A program made the position numbers and the translations under genes. A DNA stretch of 64,000 nucleotides, from the NCBI GenBank assembly GCA_037974665.1, contig CM075764.1:76214325-76278324 (forward strand), in the 5' to 3' direction. Source of the DNA: Ehretia macrophylla (taxonomy: Eukaryota > Streptophyta > Magnoliopsida > Boraginales > Ehretiaceae). The notes under the pieces were generated by a model that was given only the letters and a program-made list of their open reading frames with translations, was not told where the DNA came from and made no database searches. Position 1 is the stretch's first letter. Each line of letters starts with the position of its first letter. Below, piece by piece: positions 1 to 11,170 of the stretch.

Positions 1-94
1 CGGTTTAATTTTTTGGAAAAGCAGTGATTTTGTTTAAGTGTTTGTTTTATCTGCTTTCTTTAAAAAAAATGGGGAAAATTTAAAGGATTGGAAT

Positions 95-1649
95 ATGACT
101 CATTTTAATGATTCATTCAATCAATGAGCTTTTAATGATTTAACCCAACTCCCTATCCCACATACATGTGAAATTTGTTCTCAATTTGGGAATACCATTA
201 TAAATTGTCCCTATTATCCCAAGTTTTTACATAGTAATGATTCTACTCCTCATGGTTATTTTTCAAAGAAAAAATTGTACTCTAATGCATATAACCCAGA
301 GTGGCAAAATCTTCAAACTTTATTTTGGGATAAAAATGATGCATATGTTCTGCCTCAAAATTTTGAAGATAATGCATCTCAAAATCCCTATTCTTCCGAG
401 TTTTGCCAAAGCTTTCAAAGTAATTCTTTCAATTGAAACTTATGCTATCCAAACTCGGTTGAACTAACTTCTCTTAAACCAAATTTCGACGACAAGTTCG
501 ACCAACTTGTCCAATTCGTTGAATCCAACCACCAATCCATAGATAGGCTACATGACCAAATCGGTCAACTAGCTGAGAGCACAAATGGGTGGGAAAAATA
601 TGAGCACTCTATTCAACCTGTCATGAGTTCACAAGACCAATATAGTTTCGTTCATCACGAAACTATTCAAAATCGGGTTGATGAGGTAGAAGTGTTTAAT
701 GGAGATAATCAGGGTAGAGAGTATAATACTAGGATTGAGGTAGATAACATGTTTGAGGCATACACTCCAGATGGCAAAATCAACCAATACTTTGGGGTCA
801 AGAAACTTTTTTTCAAAACTTTGAAAGCATATCCCTACATCTTCTCAACCTAAATCTTCTAGTGATCCTACATTTAATATTTTCAAATAAAATGATCACC
901 ATGATGATTTGGTTGACTTTGCTCCTGAATCCAATGACACGTTTGACCAACTTTCTCAACTTGTCAAATCTAATGATCATATGCTTCAATCTTTAGACCA
1001 ACTAGTCGAGAATGCACTTAGTTGGACTGATGATCATCATCACATTTAATCTATTGTGAACCCCTTTGATGAAATAACATGTGAACAGACTGATGAAATG
1101 AGTAAGATTATTTGGGAAAAATCTGATAGGGAAAATATATTTGAGGAAAAAGAAAATGAAATGCCTCACTTAGAAGGATAGGATAAGCTTAGTGATATCA
1201 TGACTCAACCTAACATTGATTCATTTTCAAGGAAGATGAGTGTACATATTTCCTTAGAGTCTTCATTCTTTCAAGACGAGTCTATTCAGTCTACTTTCAT
1301 TCCTCCATCCTTCTTGACACCTGAAGAAGATGTTAATAAGATTGAACGAGTCTCTCCTGTTGAAAGTCATCTCACTTCTTCATTGAATGAGTCTTCCCTT
1401 TTTGTAGAAATCAAAATGGGACAAACTGCTTTACAACACACTATGGCCTCTGGTGACATAATCGAGAACATACCCACACATATCACATTGGGATGGGAAT
1501 TGTCACATTTTCAAGGTGATTTGGAAAAGTCATCTTTTGTAGGAAAAATAAACCATAATCTGTTGCATGATCCTTTTCCATCCCAAAACTTTGCTGAAAC
1601 GATTATCAGGCAATATGTGCCAAAGAATTTTAAATATTGTTGGTTCTAA
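95..1649 (+). pseudogene. gag-like ORF of NA1 (broken)
   Basis: Homologous to the NA2 ORF at 40003-40968, and not recognised as any named family. From the ATG at 95 there is a TGA after ten codons, at the same place as in NA2. A Cys-knuckle follows (CEICSQFGNTIINC) in which the expected His is Asn, whereas NA2 keeps His. A private TGA lies at 434-436. A Gln/Leu-rich segment (FDDKFDQLVQFVESNHQS), probably helical, is repeated in diverged form near 937-1010 (FDQLSQLVKSNDHMLQS). The 1200-1649 part (149 aa) matches the C-terminus of NA2 (GWEL..FQGDLEK, IIRQYV.KNFK). The middle is about 0.7 kb longer than in NA2. The knuckle suggests RNA binding as in Gag. It is not a working gene. Confidence 0.7.
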
Positions 1650-1681
1650 CATTAGCGCCTGGCTGAGGGCGTAAAACTCAA

Positions 1682-1883
1682 CGCTACTAGGAGGCAACTT
1701 AGATTTTTAAATGCTTTCTTATTATGTGCGTTATTTTCTGTCTCTGTGATTTTTGCAGTCTGGTTGAAGATGATAAACTTAGCGCTACTAGGAGGCAACC
1801 TACATTTTTAAATGCTTTCTTATTATGTGCGTTATTTTCTGTCTGTGTGATTTTTGCAGTCTAGTTGAAGATGATAAACTTAA
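1682..1883 (+). repeat. two tandem copies of a 101-bp unit after the NA1 ORF
   Basis: CGCTACTAGGAGGCAAC begins at 1682 and 1783 and, as a partial third unit, at 1884, giving an exact 101-bp period with few mismatches. NA2 has this segment once (around 41002). The GCGCTACTAGGAGGCAAC block right after the ORF is a known style of motif in plant gypsy-derived elements. The tandem copy is a recent local duplication. Confidence 0.9.
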
Positions 1884-3762
1884 CGCTACTAGGAAGCAAC
1901 CTCGAGTTCTTTTCAATGTTTTAAATATTTGGTTAAATTGTTGTCATTTACATGTACTCTATGAATCTTTTTCCAGCTTTAGGTAGTTTGGGTTTTAGCC
2001 CTGAGGAACATTCATAGACGTACCATTGTCATTCTACTAGTGTTCACTGTACGTTTCTGTGTGCGGTTGGCTTAAATGTGCAACTCTATCTTATAGTGTG
2101 AGCATACACCAAACGTAATGTCTGTGATATAAAACCCCACTATAGTACCCTTGACCCTGTAGAACTGGCTGTGGCCTTAAGTATGCCGAATGAAAGCACT
2201 AGATGTCGCGAGTACAGAAACCTCTGGAAGAGCTAGTCTTTAAGTAGTTTTTGAATCAATTCTAGAACCCCAAAAAAAAGTTTAAATGGTCTGAGTAGTT
2301 AAATTATTTGCTAAATATAGTAGTTATTTTCCTTGACCATAATTCTTTTTGATCACCCCCTTATACTATTTTGTATAGATTAAATAACCATTGTTTTGAT
2401 ATGTTATTGATAATCTTACAATGTTTTGTCTACTAACCTTTAATGAGTTGCATAATGATTTATCTTTTGACAAAGATAGTAGACACATTCATAATATCAA
2501 CATAGAAATGCTTCATATCAAGTGATATCTTTCCTTACTACATTTCCCTTCTGAACCTGATCAACATGCGTTGTATAGTATGCAAACCATAGGTTTGGGG
2601 ATGTAACATTTGTCATTATGTTATTACTTGCATATTACCCTCTCGTTGTTTTACATTGCTATTTGCTTGAGGACAAACAAAGTTTCTGTTTGGGGGTACA
2701 TATATTTCATGAAAATATTTTTTTCAAAATATGCAAGAAATACAACATTTTTGTTCATGAGAAAGAGTATTTTGCTACCTCACTTGTTTAAAGGAAGATG
2801 ATTTAGTTAATTTGAGAAGCTGTGTTGTTAGCTTTGTACTACGAAAAACTCTGAGGAAGCTCTAAAAGAAAAACTTTGGGTTACTGTATTCATGAGTAAA
2901 CTTAGCTATTCTTTTTTTCTTCAATTGATGGGTATGTGATTATAAAAGGATTGAGATAGGATTACCGTTTGTTATGAGAACTTCTTGTGATTGAAACCTG
3001 AACTCTTATGCCATGTTTGTATATTATGTTCTGTTACTCTATCATGTTTGTATGTACACTTTAAAAAAAAGATGTATATACCTTTACTTTTGATAGAATT
3101 ATCTTGTAAATATGTTGTAAATCTCTTAACCACCACTATCCTAGACATTGTAATTTGGGATATGTGCTCTAGTGTTAGGTTTCGAGCCTAGATATCTCAG
3201 GTGACTAAGGCACGTAGGAGTCCTTTTAAAACTTGGCAACCTCGGCCAATTGGCTGGGGATTGTTGGCTTTAAAGCTCGCTACATGGGATATTCAGAAAG
3301 CAAAGAAAACTGAGCACTACAAAGAGATAGTTTAAATTGTACTTTTATTTTTCTGGCAAAAGTAAGAAGGGTTAAGGCATGATCAAGAGTTTAATTGCAA
3401 ATAAGGCGAGAATATCAAAGTCTAATCTGTTTGCATGACTTGAAAGTTGGAGATTTGATTGAACTTAATTTGCTTAGTTTATTTCTAAATATATATTCCG
3501 AAGCAATTAATAGTTCATTTCCAAAAAGTGTATTTGTGAAAACTATGTAACGGTTCTCTTATCATGTTTATCATTAACTGATGAATTGGTTAAAGATAGT
3601 GAATTACACTTTTCATGTTTCATGTTGGAAAATTTTTGATAAAGGTTAAGATAGATTGTTTTCATCTATTTTGACTTGTAAAACTTTTCTTTGATTTCAC
3701 TTTCAAATCTGTTTTGAAGATAGTCTTGCTTGAGGAAAAGCAAGGTTTAGGTTTAAGGATGT
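1884..3762 (+). other. non-coding internal region of NA1
   Basis: No supported coding. It aligns piecewise with NA2 41050-42587 (GTTTGGGGATGTA, TGAGGACAAACAAAGTTT, the GGCACGTAGG segment), with an extra roughly 480 bp near 1900-2380 in NA1. The purine-rich run just before 3763 (GGTTTAAGGATGT) sits in the polypurine-tract position. Confidence 0.65.
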
Positions 3763-5363
3763 TGATATGACCATAATTGCAGCACTCAAACCACTGTATT
3801 TCTACTACATTTGCATCATAAATTAGGAATAAATGCAACACTTATATACTTTGATGTGATGTAGGATGATATCGAAAAGTGAACTATGTCCATTTTTGAC
3901 AAATCATACTACTTTTTTGGGTAGAAACGGCCTTCTGAGCAAAACGCAGGTTTTTGCCCTGTGCGCAACGTGATTTTAGCCAAATTCCATCATTTTGAGG
4001 GTCAAAATGGTAAAAAAATGCACGAAAATGCCTCGATCAAAGCACGCCCTATTGGGCACTCAAGCGCCCTTCCCTCCACTGCCCAAACTCCTTGATTGTT
4101 CCACGTGGATAACAAATGGCACAAGGTGATTGGACCACCAGAATTGTGCTCGAGCGTGCCTATCCTGGCGCTCGAGTGCCCAAACCAGAATCTTCCACCA
4201 CCTTTTAGAGTATCCACATGGCGCGCATCCAACGGACGAAGTAGAGGCGTGCTCGAGTGCACCTCAGAATTTCTGCCTTTAAATAGGCCCTCAACCGGAT
4301 AGATTTTTAGAATTAATTTATTTTAAATATTATTTTGAGAATTTAATTTTAGTTTTAAATATTAGTTTAATTAATTAGTTAGCTTAATTTTAGTAGTAAT
4401 TATAGAATAAGGGGGAAGTTCTGCCCGAATAGCTTTTTAGTAAATCTCTTTTTCGGGGGAAGTTCTGTCCAAGTAGCTCTTATTCAAAAAAAGTTCTGCC
4501 CAAATAGCTATTTTGCGTCGAACCTCTACTCAAATTCCTGGAATCAGAAATACGCATTCGTCAATACGGGAGAACCTTTCTTGACTTTCTTTTATTTGTA
4601 TAACTCGTATTTATTTATTATGTTTGAGTAGAGCTATTATCTAGGGGAGGATATTGTAAATGACTATCTTTTAATCTATTGTCTTGGATTTAGATAATTT
4701 GATTTAAATGCAATATATGGCTTATATTAATTCAACATAATATTTCATACGTAATGTTTTTAAGTAGATGTTATGATTGTTTTACTTTCGTACCATATAT
4801 CCGTGTTTCAATACTGAATCTATAGGTTGTACCATAGATTCCATGAGGCTATAGGTTGTACCATAGTTTCTAACTCGTGGAGTTGTTGATTACTTAGTTA
4901 AAACATACCTTTTACACTAGGTTACAAGGACAGATCCATACTGCGGATGGAACGACACTTATAATAGATGTAGTAATTGGGAATTTAATCAGACTAAGAT
5001 AATTAACTAGTTTAATGCTTATAGCTTAACCCTTGCATAGGATTAGGGAATCCTGGATACCGAGGCTAGATTAACTGCCTTATTATTTATCCGTCCCCTA
5101 GATTCATTTCCCTCGTATTCCGCAAAACTTTAGATTAGTTAAACTTAGTTTTTCTTTTCTTTTTAATCACCCAATCTATCCGTTACTTTTCAACACTCAT
5201 TTAGACACTTTCACACACACTTCTTCACTGAACTAACTTAGGAGCCTCCCTGCGGATTACGACCCCGCACTTTAAGCACACTATAATACATTGATCCGTG
5301 CACTTGCGGGTTTTAACTTGGTTATTTTTACACATATTTTACACGCCGACCTCGAACGCATCA
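3763..5363 (+). repeat. 3' LTR of NA1
   Basis: Starts TGATATGACC and ends CGCATCA (1601 bp). It aligns over its length with the solo LTR 10308-12077: start block, GC-rich CTCGAG segment, GGGGGAAGTTCTGCCC repeats, and the GATCCGTGCACTTGCGGG block near the end. A likely TATA box (TTTAAATAG) lies at 4278-4286, just downstream of CTCGAG-containing repeats at 4054-4069, 4147-4182 and 4249-4263. Three roughly 31-bp minisatellite units lie at 4411-4530. Confidence 0.85.
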
Positions 5364-5734
5364 CATGGCAAGGGTAGTAAGTTGAGCCCGAGGTATGTCG
5401 GACCATTTGAAATTGTAGCAAAAATCATTAAATTGGCCTATCGGTTGGAGTTGCTTCCGAATCTTTCAAATCTCCATAATTTGTTCCATGTATTTATGTA
5501 GAGGAAGTATAACCCCGATCCTTCACATGTATTAGAGCCGGAACCATTGCAGCTACGGGAAAACTTGTCATACGAGGAAAAACCGATTCTGATATTGGAT
5601 GAACATGATCGAGAATTGAGAACCAAGAAGATCTCGATGGTCAAAGTTTTGTGGAACAACCATGGTGTGGAAGAAGCTACTTGGGATTGAAGGACCAAAT
5701 GGAACAACAATATCCGGAGTTATTTATGAAGTAA
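5364..5734 (+). pseudogene. integrase C-terminal tail of Ty3/gypsy pol
   Basis: The translation reads GKGSKLSPRYVGPFEI, then LSNLHNLFHVFM, a TAG stop (5499-5501), RKYNPDPSHVLEPEPL, LSYEEKPILILD, KISMVKVLWNNHGVEEATW. This is the standard end of plant Ty3/gypsy integrases, including the chromodomain-like VKVLW..H.VEEATW segment that guides integration into chromatin. A frameshift near 5688 moves the last codons (DQMEQQYPELFMK) to another frame, ending in TAA at 5732-5734. The upstream integrase core, RT and RNase H are not in the window. With a stop and a frameshift in about 120 codons it is dead. NA1 is inserted directly before the Gly-Lys of GKGSKLSPR. Confidence 0.9.
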
Positions 5735-5774
5735 GTAAATTTCAAGGACGAAATTCTAGTAAGGGGAGGGGGGA

Positions 5775-8267
5775 TGTGAGACTTAGTTCTAAATTCACGT
5801 GCATTAATATTATACTATGTGTAATTACATATATTTTAGTGTTTTATATATCTTAATTATGTGTTATGTGCAAAAGAAATAAGTTAGAAGTTAAGTTAGA
5901 ATCATAGAAATTAAGTAGGATAACTTTCGGGGTAACTTTGCAATTATTAGAAAACTTTTGGGGCCAAAGTATAAATACCTAAACTTTTACTTGGGCACCA
6001 AGTAAACTAATATAACTAGAATTAAACTTTGTTAAATTACACCTAGGACCCCACGACTAAACAAGAAAAGAAAAGAGGAAACATTACAAAAACTAACAAA
6101 TATTTGGGGTTAAATTTTAATTAGCTAAAATAATAACTTTTTCTTCAAGATTAAAACACTTCATATTCTCCTACCTACCCACCCCAAACCTGACAACTCA
6201 AAAGCAAGAAAATGAGAGAAAATTGTGAGGAAAAAACAAAGAAAGTAGAGGCAAAGAAGAAGTTTTGAAGGCAATTCAATAGGATTTGCTTGGAGTATTC
6301 ATCTTCTAGCTTTCAAACAAGTTGTGTTGCATCTTTTCTTGGAGAATCAAAGGTGAGGGGATTATTTTAAAATCATGGTTTTGAAGTTATAATAGCATGA
6401 TTGTGGTTATATAGCTTTATTTGATGTGAAATCTTGCAATACTATGGTTATCTTGAGTTATTTCCATGATATACAAAGTTAGCTATGCTTATAGTTTGAT
6501 TGCTTCTTGTGGTTAAAGCTTGATGTAATAGGTATATATATTGTGTATTAAAGATGCTTAAGTGAGTTCTAGGAAGAAATAATGCTAGAAATTAATGTTA
6601 GAAGTAGTAACATAGCAAGAAGCTGAAATTAGATTTTGTACAGATTACTGCAACCAATTTACAGAGCTGTTTTGACATAGTAAATGAACTCGAAACTTGA
6701 TTAAATCTTTACAATAATTAGATGAATCAGTTTAGAACAAATTTTATTTTTGGAGCAGAAGCTAGTTCAATAATTTTAGCCCTCTAACGAAGCTGTTTTT
6801 GAAAAGTAGCAGAAAATGTTGTAATCTGGACAAATTGGAGTAGTTACACAAAAATGATCATAACTTATTGATTTTAGCTCAGAATTGAGTCTCGTTTGAT
6901 TCTAGAACGATCTACCTCGAAGATCTTCGTATACATATAAAAATCAGATTAGTTGGAGGTCCTTAACCTAGGTAATTAAACTGCTAAAGTTGAGTTTCTG
7001 TTAAGAAATTTGTAAATGTTAAACTAGCTTGCTTATTGCTATTGTTGATTTCCATTGTCAAACGGTGAATTATGAGTTCTTGATTATATGAGATATATGC
7101 CATGAATTACATATATCTATGTGTTGTAACTTAACGTGATGTGATTCTTAATGTGATATATGGCATATTACTTGAAATGATGTATAATGCATAATCTAAC
7201 GTGATATTGGAAAGGTTGCAACATTCTTTTGACATGGTATTGTCACGAAACTCTGAGTGGCATCGGGCTTGCCAGTCTATCGTGGCTTCCATGGTTACCA
7301 TTTCCCTCTCCCGCTAGGAACTTTGCTACCCTAGGAGAGTAGGTCGTAGGATTTGGGTATATCCAGAATACCCTACATGGGAGAGATAAGGGGTTTGATG
7401 AATCAATTGGCCGACCACCATATGAAATGCGATGCACATGAAAGTGTAAGCGTATTCTTGCCTAAATATGTGCTAAATGTTCATTCTACAGTGATACGAA
7501 TTATTTACAAATTGTTGCTAATATGTGCATAACATTCATAGGTTTTCACACGGGTTTTAAAGAGAATAATTTTGAAAACCCTTCCCAGATTTCCCCATCA
7601 CTGAGCTTTAGTTGTTATAAACTCATCCCATTTTATGTTCCCCCTTTTAGGTGAAAATGAACCATAGTACATTCAGCAGGTTGATGAAAATGTGCCTTTA
7701 TGTGATAAGGTCGATATTTGTCTTATTTGATCGTGGCTTGTTTGATTGGGATAAATCTTGATGTACTGGTTGTGAGAAAAGATGTTTTGAACAATTTATT
7801 ACATATATTACTTTTGGGTTAATAGTGCACTTGTATATGAGTCTAACTTATTCATAACTTGTATATATCTAGTAATCTATTTTGTTGACTAAGTTATACT
7901 CGTATGCATTTGATGAATGTAGTCGGTTTTGTTTTGGGTACGTGACTACATGTCGGAAAGCTAAGTTGTGGACTGTAAGGATAAACAATGCATGTACTTA
8001 AGTTTAAATTTCGTAGTTGTTGGTTTGTTTAAGTAACTTGTGGTTTTAATTGTGGAGTGGTATGTTGGGGATTATGTTGTTGGCTTGAATTATTGGGGTA
8101 TTGAATGGTTGGTTGTTGGAGGATTGTAGTTGCATTGGTTTGGAGATGGTTTTGTGCTTATTTACTATGTAGGTTAAATCTGGTATGTTCGAGTTTTAGG
8201 GGAGACTTTGTCCATTTTCCCATTACGTTTTGACTTAATACCTTTCAGGTTGGGTCGTTGCGTGACA
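5775..8267 (+). repeat. 3' LTR of TK-p
   Basis: Begins TGTGAGAC right after the polypurine tract and ends GCGTGACA. It carries the modules shared by all TK LTRs: GGTTGCAACA (7214-7223), the TGGCATCGGGCTTGCCA hairpin (7258-7274), and the TGAG...CTCA dyad (7602-7625). The end at 8267 is set by the TGT/ACA terminal pattern; its TSD partner is outside the window. Confidence 0.75.
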
Positions 8268-8643
8268 GATAGTGAGCTACTCGCTTGGAGTTATCCATAT
8301 AGTCATCCAAATCTAAGTGCTTAGTAATACAACTTGGACTATATTAGATACTAGACTTGTGGGTTGCTCCCAAGAGTAAGGGAATAGTATCTGGGTGATG
8401 ATTATAAATAAGATAAAGGTCTAAGGAGTAGATGTACTCAAGATAGGATGATAGTGCGAAGGTGGGATCTACTCTTGATTGCGTTTGAAAACATAGAGGG
8501 GCATTTCGATCATTTTGCTTAGTAGGTCAAGGATAGAGAACCTCCGTCATAAGTTTATTAATTGCCATGGAGTGCAACCCTAACTCTTTAATGGAATAAG
8601 TTGAGGTTAAAATGGTCAAAATACAGCTAGTGTTTAGCAAGAG
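8268..8643. other. unassigned 376-bp spacer
   Basis: Lies between the TK-p LTR and the CopA1 LTR. I see no ORF, no repeat match elsewhere in the window and no RNA gene. It may be older target sequence. Confidence 0.5.
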
Positions 8644-9560
8644 TGTAAAGGGAAACGTTATATCGCATGAATCAAATTCTTATAAGAATAAGGTAGAAAC
8701 ATTCATGCAAGGATCTTTAAAACGAATAAAACCTGAAATAGCTACTTGAACATCTAAACAGTTCGTAGTTTAATTCTAAAAACAAATAAAGTTTCAGGAA
8801 TACCTTTATCGTGAAGAATGAAACAATAAAACTTCACATTTACTGAATGAGAGCTCCACACTCCTGGATACTTCTGCTTCTCAAATTTGATCTTCCCCTC
8901 TGTCCCAAATCCCAACTTAAGTATTGAACAAGTTGTAGGACTTGATCTTGTTAAACTAAACTAAAAGAAAAACTGTTCGAGTTTCATCAAAGAGTTGAAG
9001 CTTACTTGTAAGAGAGAGAGAGATCTCAAAGAAAATGGTGCAATTGTAGAGTTTGGGGTAGAAGACTTTATATAGGTAAAAATATGCAAGGTAATTCTTG
9101 AAAGGAAACGTTATATTGGATAAATCAAATTCTAAATATACAAGAATAAGGCAGAAGCATTCATGCATGGATCTTTGAAATGAATAAAGTATGAAATAAC
9201 TACTTGAATATCTAAACAGTTCATAGTTTAGTTATAAAATTAAATAAAATTTTCAAGAATACATTTATCATGCAGGACGAAAGGAGAAAACTTCACCTTT
9301 GCTAAAGAGGTTGCTTCACACGCATGGAACAATGTTTTTGCTCCTCAACTTTGATATTTCCCTCTATTCCAAATTCCTAGCTAAAGTATTGACCAAATAT
9401 TGGGACTTGATCTTGGTAAATTAACTAAAAGAAAAACTGTTTCGAGTTTCTTTAAAGGTTGAAGCTTACTCGTGAGAGAGAAAGAGAAATCTCAAAAAAG
9501 ATGGTACAATTGTAGAGTTTGGGGTAGAGGCCTTTATATGGAAAATTCAAGAGAAAATTC
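8644..9560 (-). repeat. tandem duplication of about 455 bp inside the CopA1 LTR
   Basis: Positions 8648-9100 and 9101-9560 are two diverged copies. Both hold GGAAACGTTATAT, the CATTCATGCA.GGATCTTT segment, the purine run GAGAGAGA..GA.ATCTCAA, and GTAGAGTTTGGGGTAGA followed by TTTATAT. On the minus strand each copy carries a TATA-like TATATAAAG (9066-9076) or ATATAAAGG (about 9530-9538) and its transcript start region. Confidence 0.85.
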
Positions 9561-10644
9561 TGTCTGAAACAAATTCCTATGAGGCAAAGGATTAGGACTT
9601 AGAATTTTTCTTTAATTCCATAAAAATAGAAAATCATTTTCCACCTTTTGTTCACACTGGCCTCCATCTATACGCCTAATGCCTAGGAATTGGCACTTAG
9701 CCTACTCTACCTTGGCCTTGGTTCACGTGCCAAGCTCATGGTCCAACCCACGCGCTTTATTTAATTAAACTAATTAATTCTAAAATCTAAATCTAGTCTA
9801 ATATTTAGGAACAATACTATTCTCCAACCATGGAAAAAAGTATCTTAAATATCTTGTAGCCTTTAGACTTTAATTAATTTATTAATTAATTATTTAATTG
9901 ACATTCAATAATTATTTAATCCAAAATTCAGCCAATAATCAAAATAGAAAATATCTTCCACAAATAGGGAATTCTATTTATGATCTCTAATTATCAAAGG
10001 ATTAAATCCTCTCTTCAATTTAGTAATTCTTTAGTTTAGTAAATACACTTATAAGGCAAATGGCTAGAAGAAGGACCAAGGATATAATTATCCTTCTACT
10101 GAAAATGAACAAAATATTCTCTTTAGTCTCCTAGCAATATTTTGCTATTTTAACCTTAGTATATTCCACTAATAGACTCTGGCTGCACTCTAGTATGATT
10201 ACTGTACAAACATGAGTTAGTCAATAATATATGACGCTTAGTTTTTAGACTAAGTGATAATGTCCACGCTGCCCCTCTATACTTATTCATAGCCAAGACA
10301 GGTTCACTGATATGACTATATTTGCAGCACTCAAACCCTGATATTTGTACTACATTTGTACATTAATTTAGGGATAATTGCAACACTTTGATACTTTCAA
10401 TGCAATTTAAGAAAATAGTAGAAAGTGATAATTCAGACCCAAAACGATTCAAAATGCAAGTCAAGAAGTTAAGAACGGAGAAACATGCAGAACGGTGAAG
10501 AATGGAGTCCTTAGAGTCTGAATTTGTCCGAAACGAGCTTGTAATCAGACTCAGAACACTGAAAATAGCCCAAAAACGCCTCGGTCAACTCTTAGTCAAA
10601 GCCTGATCAAATGTCAAAATTTCAACCTAAAACATCAACAAAAA

Positions 10645-10845
10645 GGCGCTTGAGCGCGCCCTCCTAGCGCTCGAGCGTCCTAATATTCCACCATATTCCA
10701 GAAGAAAACACGTGTCGCAAATTCAACGATGGAGCAGAAGTGCGCTTGAGCGCGCCGCGCCTCAAAATCTTTGGAAAGCAGCGATGTGGTGCGCGACGAT
10801 TAGAAGAAGACACGAGCGCGCCTTTGATTTTCTGTCTATAAATAG
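10645..10845 (+). promoter_or_regulatory. GC-rich palindromic repeats and TATA box of the NA-solo LTR
   Basis: GGCGCTTGAGCGCGCC (10645), AGCGCTCGAGCG (10666), TGCGCTTGAGCGCGCC (10740) and CGAGCGCGCC (10813) stand out in AT-rich surroundings. They end just before TATAAATAG (10837-10845). The arrangement fits upstream promoter elements of U3; the function is inferred. Confidence 0.55.
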
Positions 10846-10964
10846 CCCCCTCCCTCCGAATTTTGTAATTAATTTTGGAATGGTGCCAATATTTTTGGTA
10901 TAATTTCAAGTTAATTCTAGTTAGTTTTAGTTCTAGTTGTAGCTAATTAATTAGTAGGATATGG

Positions 10965-11170
10965 GAGAAGTCCCACCTAAGTGGTTCTTATTCGGGAAAA
11001 TTTTTCCCGAATAGCCATTTTTAGGGGGAAGTCCGATCCAAGTAGTTATTATTTGGGAGAGGTTCTGCCCGAATAGCTTTCAATAGGAAAGCTCTTATTT
11101 GGGGGAAATTCATCCCTAGTAGCACTTATTCGGGAGAAATTAGTTCCGCTTGAATAGCTATTTGGCGTCG
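10965..11170 (+). repeat. 31-bp minisatellite of the NA LTR (six units)
   Basis: Units begin GGGAGAAGT, GGGAAAATT, GGGGGAAGT, GGGAGAGGT, GGGGGAAAT, GGGAGAAAT and run to a CCGAATAGC or CCAAGTAGT-type block. One unit makes a near-perfect 23-nt palindrome at 10990-11012. The homologous stretch in NA1 (4411-4530) has about three units. Confidence 0.75.

Larger units (their letters stand above)
1..5363 (+). mobile_element. NA1: non-autonomous LTR retrotransposon, 5' end outside the window
   Basis: Position 1 aligns with base 39901 of NA2, which lies five bases past its tRNA-Asp primer-binding site, so only the 5' LTR and PBS are missing here. The order is gag-like ORF remnants, a 101-bp tandem repeat, a long non-coding stretch, then the 3' LTR from 3763. 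The LTR ends in CATCA at 5363 and is followed by CATGG, the expected TSD; its partner is upstream of the window. No pol coding is visible, so the element would have depended on enzymes supplied in trans. It interrupts the integrase C-terminus of TK-p. Confidence 0.85.
5364..8267 (+). mobile_element. TK-p: 3' part of a Ty3/gypsy element
   Basis: Holds the last part of pol (integrase C-terminus), a polypurine tract (AAGGGGAGGGGGGA, 5761-5774) and a 2493-bp 3' LTR. The rest of the element lies upstream of the window, beyond NA1, which is inserted exactly here. The integrase tail and LTR layout resemble chromoviruses of the Tekay/Del type; that lineage call is inference. Confidence 0.85.

Noticed and set aside
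4002..4302. Overlapping ORFs as a host gene
   Set aside because: Within the NA1 LTR, over the GC-rich CTCGAG repeats that lower stop frequency; frame not kept in NA-solo.
8268..8643. Spacer as part of TK-p or CopA1
   Set aside because: It lies outside both LTR ends and I could not match it to either family; left unassigned.
10664..10909. Opposed ORFs of 81 and 63 aa
   Set aside because: Same GC-rich repeat zone of the NA-solo LTR; not conserved in frame with NA1.
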